The notes: generated from the sequence alone by a model not told the origin. DNA of 64,000 bases from Pleomorphomonas sp. NRK KF1 (GCF_023721755.1 NZ_JAMDLH010000003.1:186001-250000), one strand, 5' to 3'; numbered from the stretch's first letter, positions 38,731 to 48,057 are shown. Translations and numbers: made by a program.

Positions 38731-38861
38731 GGTGCCATCCGGAGGATGCGGACCGCGACGGGCGGTGCGCCGCCTTTACCTTTTATCCATCGTGTTAAGG
38801 CAAAGCTAACGACGCTTCGCATGTGCCGGGCTTTCCTGCGTTCCGTCGTCGGCTTTGGTCA

Positions 38862-40736
38862 ATGAATTCCAAACAAGGCGCCTTTGGCGCCGCACCTGTT
38901 CTCTTCGGTTTCGTCCTGCGCGCTCGGTTGGTCTTCGCTGTCGCGTTGGGACTGTTCGTCGTGGGACTCGTCGCGGTCAATCGGCTCGCCGACCTTGGCC
39001 CCGCCTGGGACGATCCCGACGCCATGATGCGACTGGTGGAAGTGCGCGATTTTCTTGGCGGCCAGAATTGGTTCGACCTGACGCAGCATCGGCTCGATCC
39101 ACCCGGTGGCGTGCTGATGCACTGGTCGCGCCTCGTCGATTTGCCGATCGCCGCCATTGTTCTCGCGGCAACCCCTTTTGCCGGTAGTGCCGGGGCTGAA
39201 CTCTTTGCCGCCACGGTCTGGCCGGTCCTGCTGGTGATTCCCTTCGCCTTCGCGCTCGCCTCGGTCGCCGGTCGTTTCGGCGGCGAGACCGCCCGTCTCG
39301 TCACGCTTCTGATGATCTTCCTGTCGCCGCAGGTGAAGGCCGTATTTGCACCCGGCAGCCTTGATCATCACAACGTTCAGGCGGTGTTGCTCGCCTGCGT
39401 CCTGATGGGGCTGGTGCGGGCCGACCAGGCCCGCCGCTGGCCGGTCGCCGCCGGGGCTGCGGCGGCTGTCAGCCTGGCGGTCGGCATGGAGACGCTACCC
39501 GCCATCCTGCTGGCCATTCTCGGCCTCGCCATAGCCTGGACCGTCAATGCCGATCGTTGGCGGCGCGGTCTGATGCTGTTTGCCGGCGCTTTGATCGCCG
39601 GCACGCTGCTGGTCGCCGCCGCGACCATACCTCCCTCGCGCTGGTTGGTGCCGGCCTGCGATGCGCTGTCCTTTGCCTACCTGTTGCCGGTGGTCATCGG
39701 CGGCGGCGCCGTGATTGCGCTGGCGGCCTTGCTTCGCGGCCACGGCGATGGTGTTCCGGGTCTCCTGATGCGTGGCGGAGCGTTGGTCGCTGTCGCTTCG
39801 CTCCTGGTGGCTGTGGCCGCCGTTTTGTTTCCGACCTGTCTTACCGGTCCCTACGGCGATATTGATCCGGCCATTCGGCCGATCTGGCTGGACCATATTG
39901 ATGAGGCGCAAGGCTTTCTGTCGACGCTCGAGAACCGGCCCGGACTGGTGATGCCGGCATACTTCGCCCCGTTCGCCGCTCTCGTCCTGGGGGCGAGGGC
40001 GCTTCGCCGCATGCCGTCCGCCGACCGGCCGGCTTTCGTCATCGTGCTGTCCATTCTCGGTGGCTCGATCCTGCTCGGCGCGCTGCAGCTGCGCGCGCTC
40101 GTTGGCGCTCAGGTGGTCGCTTCGGCAGCCGTTGGCGTCGTCGTGGCCCTGGCCATCAAGGCAACGGCCGGGCGTGACGACGCCCGCGCGATAGCCCAGC
40201 GCTGGAGTTGGCTCGCTGCTGTCCCGGTTTTGTGGATGCTTCTCGTCACGGCGGTCGATCGCCTGTCCGGCCAGCCGGACGCAGAAGCGGTCAATGTTGC
40301 GACCATGACCGATTGCCGTGCCTTCTTTGGCGACGTGCTCGGCTCGCGCGCGCCGGGTCTCGTCGTGGCCACATCGAACTTCGGGGCCTTCCTGCTCAAG
40401 GCGACCCCGCATGCCGTGCTGGCGGCGCCCTATCATCGTGGCGCCCACGGCATCCTGGCTGTCGATGCCGTCTTTACGGGCGCCGATCCCGAGGCCGCGT
40501 TCCGGGCCACCGGCGCCACCTATCTTGCAGCCTGTGCCGGCGATCCCGAGCTGAACCAGATGGCCCAGCGCGCGCCGAACGGACTTGCAGCCCGCCTGAT
40601 CGATGGCGTAAGGCCGCCTTGGCTTGCCGAGGTTGCCTCTGGGCCGGCCGGGATGATCTTTTCGGCAAGGCCGTCTGGGCTCGACGTTACCGGTTCGCTG
40701 CCGATGCTGAGGCTTCGCCCATCGATCCGCGATTGA
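38862..40736 (+). CDS. polytopic STT3/GT-C-like membrane protein
   Basis: About 624 residues with 11-13 predicted membrane spans. After the first helix comes AWDDPDAMMRLVEVRDFL and then DPPGGVLMHWSRLVDLP. The next loops hold FAPGSLDHHNVQAVLL. The acidic first loop and the DHHN loop resemble the arrangement in oligosaccharyltransferase STT3 and other GT-C enzymes. I recall this as a widespread uncharacterised alphaproteobacterial family. A periplasmic glycosyl transfer role with the adjacent GT2/GtrA pair is inferred. The ATG at 38862 has no good ribosome site; a GTG at 38823 is possible. Confidence 0.75.
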   Translation: MNSKQGAFGAAPVLFGFVLRARLVFAVALGLFVVGLVAVNRLADLGPAWDDPDAMMRLVEVRDFLGGQNWFDLTQHRLDPPGGVLMHWSRLVDLPIAAIVLAATPFAGSAGAELFAATVWPVLLVIPFAFALASVAGRFGGETARLVTLLMIFLSPQVKAVFAPGSLDHHNVQAVLLACVLMGLVRADQARRWPVAAGAAAAVSLAVGMETLPAILLAILGLAIAWTVNADRWRRGLMLFAGALIAGTLLVAAATIPPSRWLVPACDALSFAYLLPVVIGGGAVIALAALLRGHGDGVPGLLMRGGALVAVASLLVAVAAVLFPTCLTGPYGDIDPAIRPIWLDHIDEAQGFLSTLENRPGLVMPAYFAPFAALVLGARALRRMPSADRPAFVIVLSILGGSILLGALQLRALVGAQVVASAAVGVVVALAIKATAGRDDARAIAQRWSWLAAVPVLWMLLVTAVDRLSGQPDAEAVNVATMTDCRAFFGDVLGSRAPGLVVATSNFGAFLLKATPHAVLAAPYHRGAHGILAVDAVFTGADPEAAFRATGATYLAACAGDPELNQMAQRAPNGLAARLIDGVRPPWLAEVASGPAGMIFSARPSGLDVTGSLPMLRLRPSIRD

Positions 40737-40851
40737 CGGGGGCTCCTGACTTGGACTGGGCCCGCCTATGCCGCTCCGTTTTGCGGCTTGGTTAATCTCC
40801 GGTTAATCGGCAGGGGCGCAGCATGGTCCGTCAACGAAGCCGGAATAGCCC

Positions 40852-41703
40852 ATGTTCTCTCGTCTTGCCGCACTCGTCCTCCTAGCCACCGTCCTGCCGG
40901 CCGCCGCCGAGACGCCGGCCAAGCAGCTGTTCGGTGCCGTCGAGAATCCGGCGCCGCTTGCCGCCCGCTCCATCGGGTCCTATTCGCGCGGTTGTCTCGC
41001 GGGTGCGGCGCTCTTACCCGTCAATGGCCCGACCTGGCAGGTCATGCGCCTGTCGCGCAATCGCAACTGGGGCAATCCCGTTCTGGTCGGTTTCCTCGAA
41101 CACCTCGCGTCCAAGGCGCCTGCGGTCGGCTGGAACGGTCTCCTCGTCGGCGACCTGTCGCAACCGCGCGGCGGCCCGATGTCGTCGGGCCACGCCAGCC
41201 ACCAGATCGGGCTCGATGCCGACATCTGGCTGACGCCGATGCCGAAGCGCGAACTCACCTACGACGAGAGGGAGCGGGTGAGCGCTGTGTCGATGCTTGC
41301 TCCGGACAAGCTGACCGTCGATCCCAAGAAGTTTTCACAGCGTCAGTTCAACATCATTCGCCTGGCGGCAAAGCAGCCGGAGGTGGAGCGCATCTTCGTC
41401 AACCGGGCCATCAAGAAGGCGCTCTGCGAAGGCGCTGGCAGTGACCGCGCCTGGCTGTCCAAGGTCCGGCCCTGGTGGGGGCATGACTTCCATTTCCACG
41501 TTCGGATGGCCTGTCCGGCCAACTCGCCTACGTGCAAGCCCCAGGCCGCTCCGCCGTCCGGGGATGGTTGCGGCGCCGAGCTTCAGAGTTGGTACGCGCC
41601 GCCGCCCAAGCCGACGAAGCCGTCGAAGCCCAAGCCTCCGGCGCCGGAGATCACCCTGAAGGATCTTCCGCCGGAGTGCTCCCAGGTTCTTGTTGCCAAA
41701 TAA
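40852..41703 (+). CDS. mepA: penicillin-insensitive murein endopeptidase MepA
   Basis: Periplasmic zinc endopeptidase of family M74 that cleaves D-Ala-meso-DAP cross-links in peptidoglycan. Of 283 residues, the first 19 form a signal peptide ending AAA. The zinc and catalytic motifs are SSGHASHQIGLDADIW and the later WWGHDFHFHVRMAC. SRGCLAGA and C-terminal cysteines may form disulphides. The C-terminus is proline/lysine-rich (PPPKPTKPSKPKPPAP). It is monocistronic on the plus strand and converges with pheT. Confidence 0.94.
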   Translation: MFSRLAALVLLATVLPAAAETPAKQLFGAVENPAPLAARSIGSYSRGCLAGAALLPVNGPTWQVMRLSRNRNWGNPVLVGFLEHLASKAPAVGWNGLLVGDLSQPRGGPMSSGHASHQIGLDADIWLTPMPKRELTYDERERVSAVSMLAPDKLTVDPKKFSQRQFNIIRLAAKQPEVERIFVNRAIKKALCEGAGSDRAWLSKVRPWWGHDFHFHVRMACPANSPTCKPQAAPPSGDGCGAELQSWYAPPPKPTKPSKPKPPAPEITLKDLPPECSQVLVAK

Positions 41704-41705
41704 CG

Positions 41706-41733
41706 AAAAAGGGCCGCGACTTGCGCGGCCCTT
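41706..41733 (-). terminator. intrinsic terminator of pheST
   Basis: A perfect ten-pair stem (41709-41718 with 41724-41733) on a five-base loop. On the minus strand it runs into a short T-run from the aaaaa at 41706-41710. It lies between the convergent pheT and mepA stops. Confidence 0.8.
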
Positions 41734-41755
41734 GCGATGTTGGCTGCTGGCGTGC

Positions 41756-44170
41756 TTATCCGCGCAGTGCTGCGCCGGTCGCCTTCTGGACCGCGGCGAC
41801 GATCGCCTTCGATACCTTCTCGATATCTTCGTCGGTCAGCGTGCGATCGCTCGGGATGAGCGTCACGGCGATGGCCACCGATTTCTGCCCGGCGGCCACG
41901 TGCTCGCCCTTGTAGATGTCGAACACGTCGACGCCGCCGATCAGCTTCTTGTCGGCGCCCTGCACGGCCTTGACGATCTTCGCCACCTCGACGCCGTCGT
42001 CGACGACGAAGGCGAAGTCGCGGCTGACCGGCATGAAGGCGGAGAGCGCAAGCGCCGGCTTGCTGCGGCCCGACTTCGCCTTGGCCACGGGGATGCGGTC
42101 GAGGATCACCTCGGCGGCAACGATCGGTCCCTCCGCGTCCAGTGCCTCGATGACGGCCGGATGCAGTTCACCGAAATGGGCGAGCACGGTCTGCGGCCCG
42201 AGCTGGATGCTGCCAGAGCGTCCCGGATGGAACCAGCTCGGCGCGGACCGGACGACCTGGACGCGCGAGATGTCGACGCCAAGGGCATCGAGCAGCGCCA
42301 ACGCATCGGCCTTGGCATCGTAGACGCTCACGGCGGCGGCCGAGCCGTTCCAGTGGCGGCCTGCACCGGCAAGGCCGGCGCTACCTTCGCGCACTGCAGT
42401 CGCTGCGACGCTCTGATCCTGGGGGCGATCGCCGGCAAACACCTGACCGACCTCGAACAGGGCGAGGTCGGCAAGGCCTCGATCGGCGTTCCGCTTGACC
42501 GCCGCGACGAGGCCGGGGATCAGGCTCGGGCGCATGTCGCTCATGTCGGCGGAGATCGGGTTGGCGAGCTCGAGTTCGGGCGCGCCGCCGCCGAACAGCA
42601 CGGCGATGGGCTTGGCCAGGAACGACCAGGTCACGGCTTCGACGAGGCCGCGCGCCGCCAGCGTCCGCTTGGCGCGGCGGGTGCGGATCTGCAGCGGCGT
42701 CAGCACCTTCTGGGACACCGAGGCGATGCGCGGCAGCGCCGTCGCCTTTACCTGATCGAGACCGACGATGCGCACCACCTCCTCGACGAGGTCGGCCTTG
42801 CCGTGCACGTCCGGCCGCCAGGACGGAACGGCAACCGAGCGGCTGTTGCCGGTCCCGCTCATCGAGAAACCGAGCTTCTCGAGCGTGCCGGTGATGGTAT
42901 CGGCCGGAAGTTCGAGACCGGACAGGCGCTTCACCTCGGAGAGGGGGAAGTCGATGACCTTGTTGAGAAGCGGCTCCTTGCCGGCCACGACGACTTCCGA
43001 AGCGTCGCCGCCACAGAGGTCGAGCACCATTCGCGTCGCGAGTTCGAGGCCGGCGACGACGAAGCCGGGATCGATGCCGCGCTCGAAGCGGAAGCGGGCG
43101 TCTGAGTTGAGGCCCAGCCGGCGACCGGTCCGGGCCGTCCGCCCGGCATCGAAGAAGGCGCTTTCGATGAAGACGGACGTGGTGGCCTCTGTCGAACCGG
43201 TGGTCTCGCCACCCATCACGCCGCCGAGGCCGAGCACCGCCGCGTCGTCGGCGATGACGCACATGCTGTCGTCGACCGCGTAGGTCTTGCCGTCGAGAGC
43301 CAGCAGGCTTTCGCCGGACTTGCCGAGACGGGCGTGGATGGTGCCGGTCAGCTTGTCGGCATCATAGACATGCAGCGGCCGTCCCCGGTCGAAGGTGATG
43401 TAGTTGGTGATGTCGACCAGCGCGGAAATCGGTCGCAGGCCGATTGCCTTGAGGCGGTCCTGCAGCCACTTGGGCGACGGACCGTTCTTGAGGCCGCGCA
43501 CCACCCGGCCGGCGAACACCGGACAGGGCGTGTCGTCGCCATCGAATGTCAGTGCAATCGGCACCGGCGAAGGGAACGTGCCCGGAACCGGCGCGAGCGG
43601 ATCGGGCTTCAGCTTGCCGAGGCCACGCGCCGCGAGATCGCGCGCGATGCCGCGAACGCCCAGGCAGTCGGGCCGGTTGGGCGTGATGGAGATGTCGATC
43701 ACCGGATCGGCGCCGCCGCGATAGTCGGCGAACGACACGCCAACCGGAGCGTCTTCGGGCAGCTCGATGATGCCGTTGTGCTCGTCGGAAAGGCCGAGTT
43801 CGCGCTCCGAGCACATCATGCCACGGCTTTCGACGCCGCGAATGGTGCCGACCTCCAGAACGTCGCCGGTGGCTGGAATGACGACGCCGGGCAGGGCGAA
43901 CACGCCCTTGAGGCCCGCTCGCGCGTTCGGCGCGCCGCACACCACCTGCACCGGCCCCTTGCCGGCATCGACCGACAGCAGCTTCAGCTTGTCGGCATTG
44001 GGGTGCTTGTCGGCGGTGACGATCTTGGCGACGACGAAAGGCTTGAGCGGCGCCGACGGATCGGAAACCTCCTCCACCTCGAGGCCCACCATGGTGAGCG
44101 CCTCGACGACTTCGTCGAGCGAGGCTTCCGTTTCGAGATGGTCTTTCAGCCAGCTGAGGGTGAACTTCAT
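41756..44170 (-). CDS. pheT: phenylalanyl-tRNA synthetase beta subunit PheT
   Basis: Editing and tRNA-binding subunit of the alpha2beta2 synthetase. The 804 residues start MKFTLSWLKDHLETEASLDE, then the EMAP/tRBD-like domain (about 40-150), the B3/B4 editing domain, B5 DNA-binding-like domain, and the catalytic-like core. The C-terminal FDX-ACB domain has AFMPVSRDFAFVVDDGVEV. Length matches the bacterial family. It is 82 bases after pheS and followed by a strong terminator. Confidence 0.97.
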   Translation of the reverse strand: MKFTLSWLKDHLETEASLDEVVEALTMVGLEVEEVSDPSAPLKPFVVAKIVTADKHPNADKLKLLSVDAGKGPVQVVCGAPNARAGLKGVFALPGVVIPATGDVLEVGTIRGVESRGMMCSERELGLSDEHNGIIELPEDAPVGVSFADYRGGADPVIDISITPNRPDCLGVRGIARDLAARGLGKLKPDPLAPVPGTFPSPVPIALTFDGDDTPCPVFAGRVVRGLKNGPSPKWLQDRLKAIGLRPISALVDITNYITFDRGRPLHVYDADKLTGTIHARLGKSGESLLALDGKTYAVDDSMCVIADDAAVLGLGGVMGGETTGSTEATTSVFIESAFFDAGRTARTGRRLGLNSDARFRFERGIDPGFVVAGLELATRMVLDLCGGDASEVVVAGKEPLLNKVIDFPLSEVKRLSGLELPADTITGTLEKLGFSMSGTGNSRSVAVPSWRPDVHGKADLVEEVVRIVGLDQVKATALPRIASVSQKVLTPLQIRTRRAKRTLAARGLVEAVTWSFLAKPIAVLFGGGAPELELANPISADMSDMRPSLIPGLVAAVKRNADRGLADLALFEVGQVFAGDRPQDQSVAATAVREGSAGLAGAGRHWNGSAAAVSVYDAKADALALLDALGVDISRVQVVRSAPSWFHPGRSGSIQLGPQTVLAHFGELHPAVIEALDAEGPIVAAEVILDRIPVAKAKSGRSKPALALSAFMPVSRDFAFVVDDGVEVAKIVKAVQGADKKLIGGVDVFDIYKGEHVAAGQKSVAIAVTLIPSDRTLTDEDIEKVSKAIVAAVQKATGAALRG

Positions 44171-44252
44171 TTTGGCAAATCCGTAATCGGAAATTCTGAT
44201 TGGCTTGGTCCGGCGTGCGGACGGGGGAACATCGCGGCAAGGGCCGCCGACA

Positions 44253-45335
44253 TCACCCCGTCAGGCCGCCGTAGAGGCTCGGCAGGTCGAGCGGACGGAA
44301 GCCGTAGTGCTTCAGCCAGCGGGCATCGGCGTCGAAGAAGGCGCGCAGGTCGGGCATGCCGTATTTCAGCATGGCGATGCGGTCGATGCCCATGCCGAAG
44401 GCAAAGCCCTGGTAGACGTCGGGATCGAGGCCGGCGGAGCGGATGACATTGGGATGCACCATGCCGCAGCCGAGGATCTCCAGCCAGTCGTCACCCTCGC
44501 CGATGCGGATCTCCGACCCCGAGCGACGGCAGCCGACATCGACTTCCATCGACGGCTCGGTGAACGGGAAGAACGACGGACGGAAGCGCGTCTTGACTTC
44601 GTCGACCTCGAAGAAGGCCTTCAGGAACTCCTCCAGCACCCACTTGAGATGGCCGAAGTGCGTCGTCTCGTCGATGACAAGCCCCTCCACCTGGTGGAAC
44701 ATCGGCGTGTGGGTGGCGTCGCTGTCGCAGCGATAGGTGCGTCCGGGCGCGATGATGCGGATCGGCGGCTTCTGCGTCTCCATGGTGCGCACCTGCACCG
44801 GCGAGGTGTGGGTCCTGAGCAGCAGGCGCGAGCCGTCTTCTTTGGGCTTCAGGAAGAAGGTGTCGTGCATCTCGCGCGCCGGGTGGTCCGGCGGGAAATT
44901 GAGCGCGGTGAAGTTATAATGGTCGGTCTCGATGTCCGGCCCTTCGGCCACGGCAAATCCCATGTCGGTGAAGATGGCGGTGATCTCGTCGATCACCTGG
45001 CTTACCGGGTGAATGCGCCCCTCGGCGAGCGGACCCGGGCGGACGGGCAGCGAGATGTCCACGGTCTCGCGGGTGAGGCGGGCATCGAGCGCGGCGGCTT
45101 TGAGCACGGCCTTGCGGTCGGCGATGGCAAGGGCCACCCGGTCTTTCAAGGCATTGATCGCCGCGCCGCGTGTGCGCCGCTCGTCCGGGCTCATGGCGCC
45201 GAGCGTCTTGAGCAACGCCGATACCGATCCCTGCTTGCCGAGGGTGGCGACGCGCACGCCCTCCAGGGCGGGTTCGTCGCTGGCGGCGTGAATGTCGTCG
45301 AGAATGGTGGCTTCGAGCTGTTCGATATCGGTCAT
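44253..45335 (-). CDS. pheS: phenylalanyl-tRNA synthetase alpha subunit PheS
   Basis: Catalytic subunit of class IIc phenylalanyl-tRNA synthetase, 360 residues. An N-terminal coiled coil (about 1-90) is followed by motif 1 in [19 protein letters not shown]. Motif 2 is around [15 protein letters not shown] and [20 protein letters not shown], and motif 3 is [20 protein letters not shown]. In many bacteria it is cotranscribed with rplT; here a terminator and 150 bases separate them. Confidence 0.98.
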   Translation of the reverse strand: MTDIEQLEATILDDIHAASDEPALEGVRVATLGKQGSVSALLKTLGAMSPDERRTRGAAINALKDRVALAIADRKAVLKAAALDARLTRETVDISLPVRPGPLAEGRIHPVSQVIDEITAIFTDMGFAVAEGPDIETDHYNFTALNFPPDHPAREMHDTFFLKPKEDGSRLLLRTHTSPVQVRTMETQKPPIRIIAPGRTYRCDSDATHTPMFHQVEGLVIDETTHFGHLKWVLEEFLKAFFEVDEVKTRFRPSFFPFTEPSMEVDVGCRRSGSEIRIGEGDDWLEILGCGMVHPNVIRSAGLDPDVYQGFAFGMGIDRIAMLKYGMPDLRAFFDADARWLKHYGFRPLDLPSLYGGLTG

Positions 45336-45402
45336 GACGCGTGTCCTGGCGGATCTGATGGCAGGCTTCTAGCCGGTCTCACCGGCGAAAGCATCCCGGA
45401 AA

Positions 45403-45436
45403 CGAAAAGAGCGGCGCACCGATCGGCGCGCCGCTC
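45403..45436 (-). terminator. intrinsic terminator of rpmI-rplT
   Basis: A nine-pair stem (45409-45417 with 45428-45436). On the minus strand it is followed by TTTTCGTTT, 50 bases after the rplT stop and before pheS. Confidence 0.8.
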
Positions 45437-45485
45437 TCGCAATGTCGGGGCGGCCGATCGGCGATCGGCCCCGCGCTGTCACCAA

Positions 45486-45848
45486 TTAGGCGGCAGCCTG
45501 GGCCTTCTCGACGATGGCCTTAAACGATGCCGGCTCGCTGATGGCGAGGTCGGACAGCACCTTGCGGTCGATGGCGATCCCGGCCTTGGCCAGGAGGTCG
45601 ATGAAGCGAGCGTAGGTCAGCTCGCCACCCGTGACATCGCGAACGGCGGCGTTGATGCGCTGGATCCACAGAGCGCGGAAGTTGCGCTTCTTGGCCCGAC
45701 GGTCACGCGTCGCATACTGCATCGCGCGATCGACAGCCGCCTTGGCGGTCTTGATGGTATTCTTGCGACGGCCCCGGTAGCCCTTGGCGGCTTCCAAAAC
45801 CTTCTTGTGCTTGGCATGGGACGTTACGCCCCGCTTGACGCGCGCCAT
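45486..45848 (-). CDS. rplT: 50S ribosomal protein L20
   Basis: Early-assembling 23S rRNA-binding protein of 120 residues. [20 protein letters not shown] is the typical start, followed by [40 protein letters not shown] and the C-terminal [20 protein letters not shown]. In bacteria L20 often represses its own operon through a leader structure; no such structure was demonstrated here. rpmI lies 43 bases upstream. Confidence 0.98.
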   Translation of the reverse strand: MARVKRGVTSHAKHKKVLEAAKGYRGRRKNTIKTAKAAVDRAMQYATRDRRAKKRNFRALWIQRINAAVRDVTGGELTYARFIDLLAKAGIAIDRKVLSDLAISEPASFKAIVEKAQAAA

Positions 45849-45891
45849 AATTCAGTCTCCTCGATAGTGAGTGCCGTTTGATCGCGCGGGA

Positions 45892-46092
45892 TCAGGCGTA
45901 GGGCAGGAAGTTCTTCTTGATGATGATTTCATCCGGCTTTGAGAGCACCGTGGTGCCGCGAGCCTTGCGGATAAACTTGGTGGTCCGCTTGATCATGCCA
46001 TGGCGCTTGCCGGCCTGAGCGGACTTGATGTGGCCACTGGCCGTCACCTTGAAGCGCTTCTTGGCGCCCGACTTCGTCTTCATCTTGGGCAT
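45892..46092 (-). CDS. rpmI: 50S ribosomal protein L35
   Basis: A 66-residue basic ribosomal protein, [20 protein letters not shown] to KNFLPYA, of normal length. The frame stays open upstream to 46245, but family length and the motif fix the ATG at 46092. It is the first gene of rpmI-rplT, with a 303-base leader region behind the infC terminator. Confidence 0.97.
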   Translation of the reverse strand: MPKMKTKSGAKKRFKVTASGHIKSAQAGKRHGMIKRTTKFIRKARGTTVLSKPDEIIIKKNFLPYA

Positions 46093-46286
46093 TTTGCTCG
46101 TTTCCGAGTGTTTGGAGATCCCTTGCGGGCTCTCGCTGACCTTGTCTTTCCGGAAGACCCACGGCAATCGCGGAGATTCCGCGGCGGCCAAGACGGTCTG
46201 TCCAGGGTTGAGCTTCCACGGTCGCCACGGCATGCCCTTGGACACGGCAGAACCGTCTCCACGCCGGGCGACCTGAAGTGGCTGGG

Positions 46287-46315
46287 CTTCTAGACCAAAA
46301 GGTCGGCCGATGCAA
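46287..46315 (-). promoter_or_regulatory. candidate promoter of rpmI-rplT
   Basis: On the minus strand TTGCAT (46315-46310) is followed after 17 bases by TAGAAG (46292-46287). The -10 match is imperfect; the position, between the infC terminator and rpmI, supports it. Confidence 0.35.
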
Positions 46316-46390
46316 GGCGGATTCGCCTTTTGCGCAGGATAGGCGGCACATCAAAACTCGCGCTGCAGCGCCCACATGCGGCTCTAAAAG

Positions 46391-46424
46391 AAAAAGCCCC
46401 GGCACGGATGAACCGGCCGGGGCC
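46391..46424 (-). terminator. intrinsic terminator of infC
   Basis: An eight-pair GC stem (46396-46403 with 46416-46423). On the minus strand it is followed by TTTTTCTTTT, 22 bases beyond the infC stop. Confidence 0.85.
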
Positions 46425-46445
46425 CTTTCAAACGGGATGTCGCTC

Positions 46446-46982
46446 TCAGCGCGGGGCGAGCAGCATGACCATCTGGCGGCCTTCGAGGCGCGGCTCGCTC
46501 TCGACCTTGGCAACGCTTACGGTCTCTTCCTTCACCTGCTGAAGCAGCTTGAAGCCGAGGTCCTGGTGGGCCATTTCGCGACCGCGGAAACGCAGCGTCA
46601 CCTTGACCTTGTCGCCATCCTCGAAGAAGCGCAGCATGCTCTTCATCTTCACGGTGTAGTCGTTCGTGTCGATGTTGGGCCTGAGCTTGACTTCCTTGAT
46701 CTCGACGATCTTCTGATTCTTGCGGGCTTCCGACGCCTTCTTCTGGGCTTCGAACTTGTACTTGCCGAAGTCCAGGATCTTGCAGACGGGAGGCGTCGAA
46801 TTCGGGGAAATCTCGACAAGGTCGAGACCGGCCTCGGCGGCGGCAGCCAGGGCATCGGCGATCGCGACGACGCCGAGGTTGTCACCTTCCTCGCCGATCA
46901 ACTGGACCTGAGGGACCCGGATTTCGCGATTGATGCGTGGACCTTCCTTGACGGGGGCGGTAGCTCGGAACGGGCGACGAAT
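46446..46982 (-). CDS. infC: translation initiation factor IF-3, probable AUU start
   Basis: Initiation factor that checks start codons and keeps subunits apart. The 178 residues begin (M)[20 protein letters not shown], with an N-domain to about residue 80 including [19 protein letters not shown], and a C-domain with [13 protein letters not shown]. The start is assigned to ATT at 46982, nine bases after AGAGGAG. The only other candidate in frame, a TTG at 46991, abuts the ribosome site. Start codons of the AUU type are the basis of IF-3 self-regulation in other bacteria. A terminator separates it from rpmI. Confidence 0.95.
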   Translation of the reverse strand: MRRPFRATAPVKEGPRINREIRVPQVQLIGEEGDNLGVVAIADALAAAAEAGLDLVEISPNSTPPVCKILDFGKYKFEAQKKASEARKNQKIVEIKEVKLRPNIDTNDYTVKMKSMLRFFEDGDKVKVTLRFRGREMAHQDLGFKLLQQVKEETVSVAKVESEPRLEGRQMVMLLAPR

Positions 46983-46998
46983 GGCTGTCAACTCCTCT
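46980..46998 (-). promoter_or_regulatory. ribosome site and AUU start codon of infC
   Basis: AGAGGAG (46998-46992), a nine-base spacer, then ATT (46982-46980). A strong site paired with a rare start codon, the arrangement through which IF-3 represses its own translation. Confidence 0.8.
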
Positions 46999-47301
46999 GA
47001 AGTTCATGGAACCAGTCATTCCTCGGGATATGTCGACGCCCGACCATGTCAAGGACCTTGATCGTCGAACCGATCGCACCTTTGAAACAGGGGCGCCACC
47101 CATGGATGACCGGCTGTCCTCACGGCGAACCACATCTTGCTGTGAAGCGCGGACTCGCAAACTGGACAACGGCCTGAAAATCGTTGGAGAGTGCGAAAAA
47201 GTCAAGGTCGCACACGCCAATCGGCGGGGAAATGGGCTAAAGAAGCGGCATATTGTCCTGAAGGACGGCAAGACGCGACAGTGAATGCGAGGAGCGGAGA
47301 G
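46983..47301. other. infC upstream region between divergent infC and hydrolase genes
   Basis: About 319 bases. It contains the infC promoter candidate and the ribosome sites of both flanking genes. A 93-codon plus-strand frame (47006-47284) overlaps the promoter, has an unremarkable product and is not called as a gene. Confidence 0.5.
47177..47205 (-). promoter_or_regulatory. probable sigma-70 promoter of infC
   Basis: On the minus strand TTGACT (47205-47200, preceded by C as in alphaproteobacterial CTTGAC) is followed after exactly 17 bases by GATTTT (47182-47177). This implies a leader of roughly 185 bases before infC. Confidence 0.6.
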
Positions 47302-48057
47302 ATGGCGGACCGGCCGATCAGTGTCACCATGCCGGACGACGGCCGGATCATTCGCGGTCTCGTCAGCGATGGCGATGGCCCGACGATCGTCTGGCTCGGC
47401 GGCTTCCGCTCCGACATGACCGGCGCCAAGGCCGAGGCTGTTGCGGCCTGGGGGCGCAAACACGGCCGCAAGGTGGTGCGCTTCGACTATTCGGGCCACG
47501 GCGGTTCGGATGGTTCCTTCGAGGACGGTCGGATCGGCCGCTGGTTCGGTGAAGCGAAGGCCGTGGTCGCCGCCGAGGCCGGTCCTGAGTTCATTCTCGT
47601 CGGCTCGTCCATGGGCGGTTGGATGGCGTTGCTGCTCGCCCGAGAGCAACCGGTCGGTCTCAAAGGTGTGGTTCTCGTCGCACCGGCTCCCGATTTCACC
47701 GAGAAACTGTTCTATCCGGCGTTGCCTCCAGAGGCGCGCGCCTGCATCGAGGCCGGTGAAACCATCGAGCTTCCCGGCGAGTACGGCAGCCCGGCCTACA
47801 GGCTTGCCGCCGATTTCTTCCGCGATGGCGCCAGGCACAACCTTCTTGATGCGCCGCTTCGCCTCGGCGTGCCGGTCATCATCATCCAGGGTATTGCCGA
47901 TACCTCGGTGCCGCATGCTCACGCGAGGCGCATCGTCGACCGCCTCGTCGACGACGACGTGGTTCTGACGTTGGTGAAAGATGGCGACCATCGGCTGTCG
48001 CGGCCGTCCGATATCGCCCTTATCCTCGATGCCGTCGGCCGCGTGACCGAAGAGTGA
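47302..48057 (+). CDS. alpha/beta-hydrolase (ABHD10-like)
   Basis: A 251-residue serine hydrolase. The nucleophile elbow is GSSMGGW and the early segment is GPTIVWLGGFRSDMTG with RFDYSGHGGSDG. The acid is probably in GIADTSVPHAHA and the histidine in VKDGDHRLSRP. It resembles the ABHD10-like group common in alphaproteobacteria, thought to be thioesterases or other esterases; the substrate is unknown. The ATG at 47302 follows GGAGCGGAGAG. Confidence 0.85.
   Translation: MADRPISVTMPDDGRIIRGLVSDGDGPTIVWLGGFRSDMTGAKAEAVAAWGRKHGRKVVRFDYSGHGGSDGSFEDGRIGRWFGEAKAVVAAEAGPEFILVGSSMGGWMALLLAREQPVGLKGVVLVAPAPDFTEKLFYPALPPEARACIEAGETIELPGEYGSPAYRLAADFFRDGARHNLLDAPLRLGVPVIIIQGIADTSVPHAHARRIVDRLVDDDVVLTLVKDGDHRLSRPSDIALILDAVGRVTEE

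Larger units (their letters stand above)
46093..46445 (-). other. rpmI leader / infC-rpmI intergenic region
   Basis: A 353-base stretch on the minus strand between infC and rpmI. It contains the infC terminator and a possible promoter. The remaining roughly 190 bases before rpmI could be a regulatory leader. I see no other gene. Confidence 0.5.

Noticed and set aside
47006-47284. 93-codon plus-strand frame between infC and the hydrolase gene
   Set aside because: It overlaps the likely infC promoter, the product is low-complexity and basic, and the strong ribosome site lies at the next gene instead.
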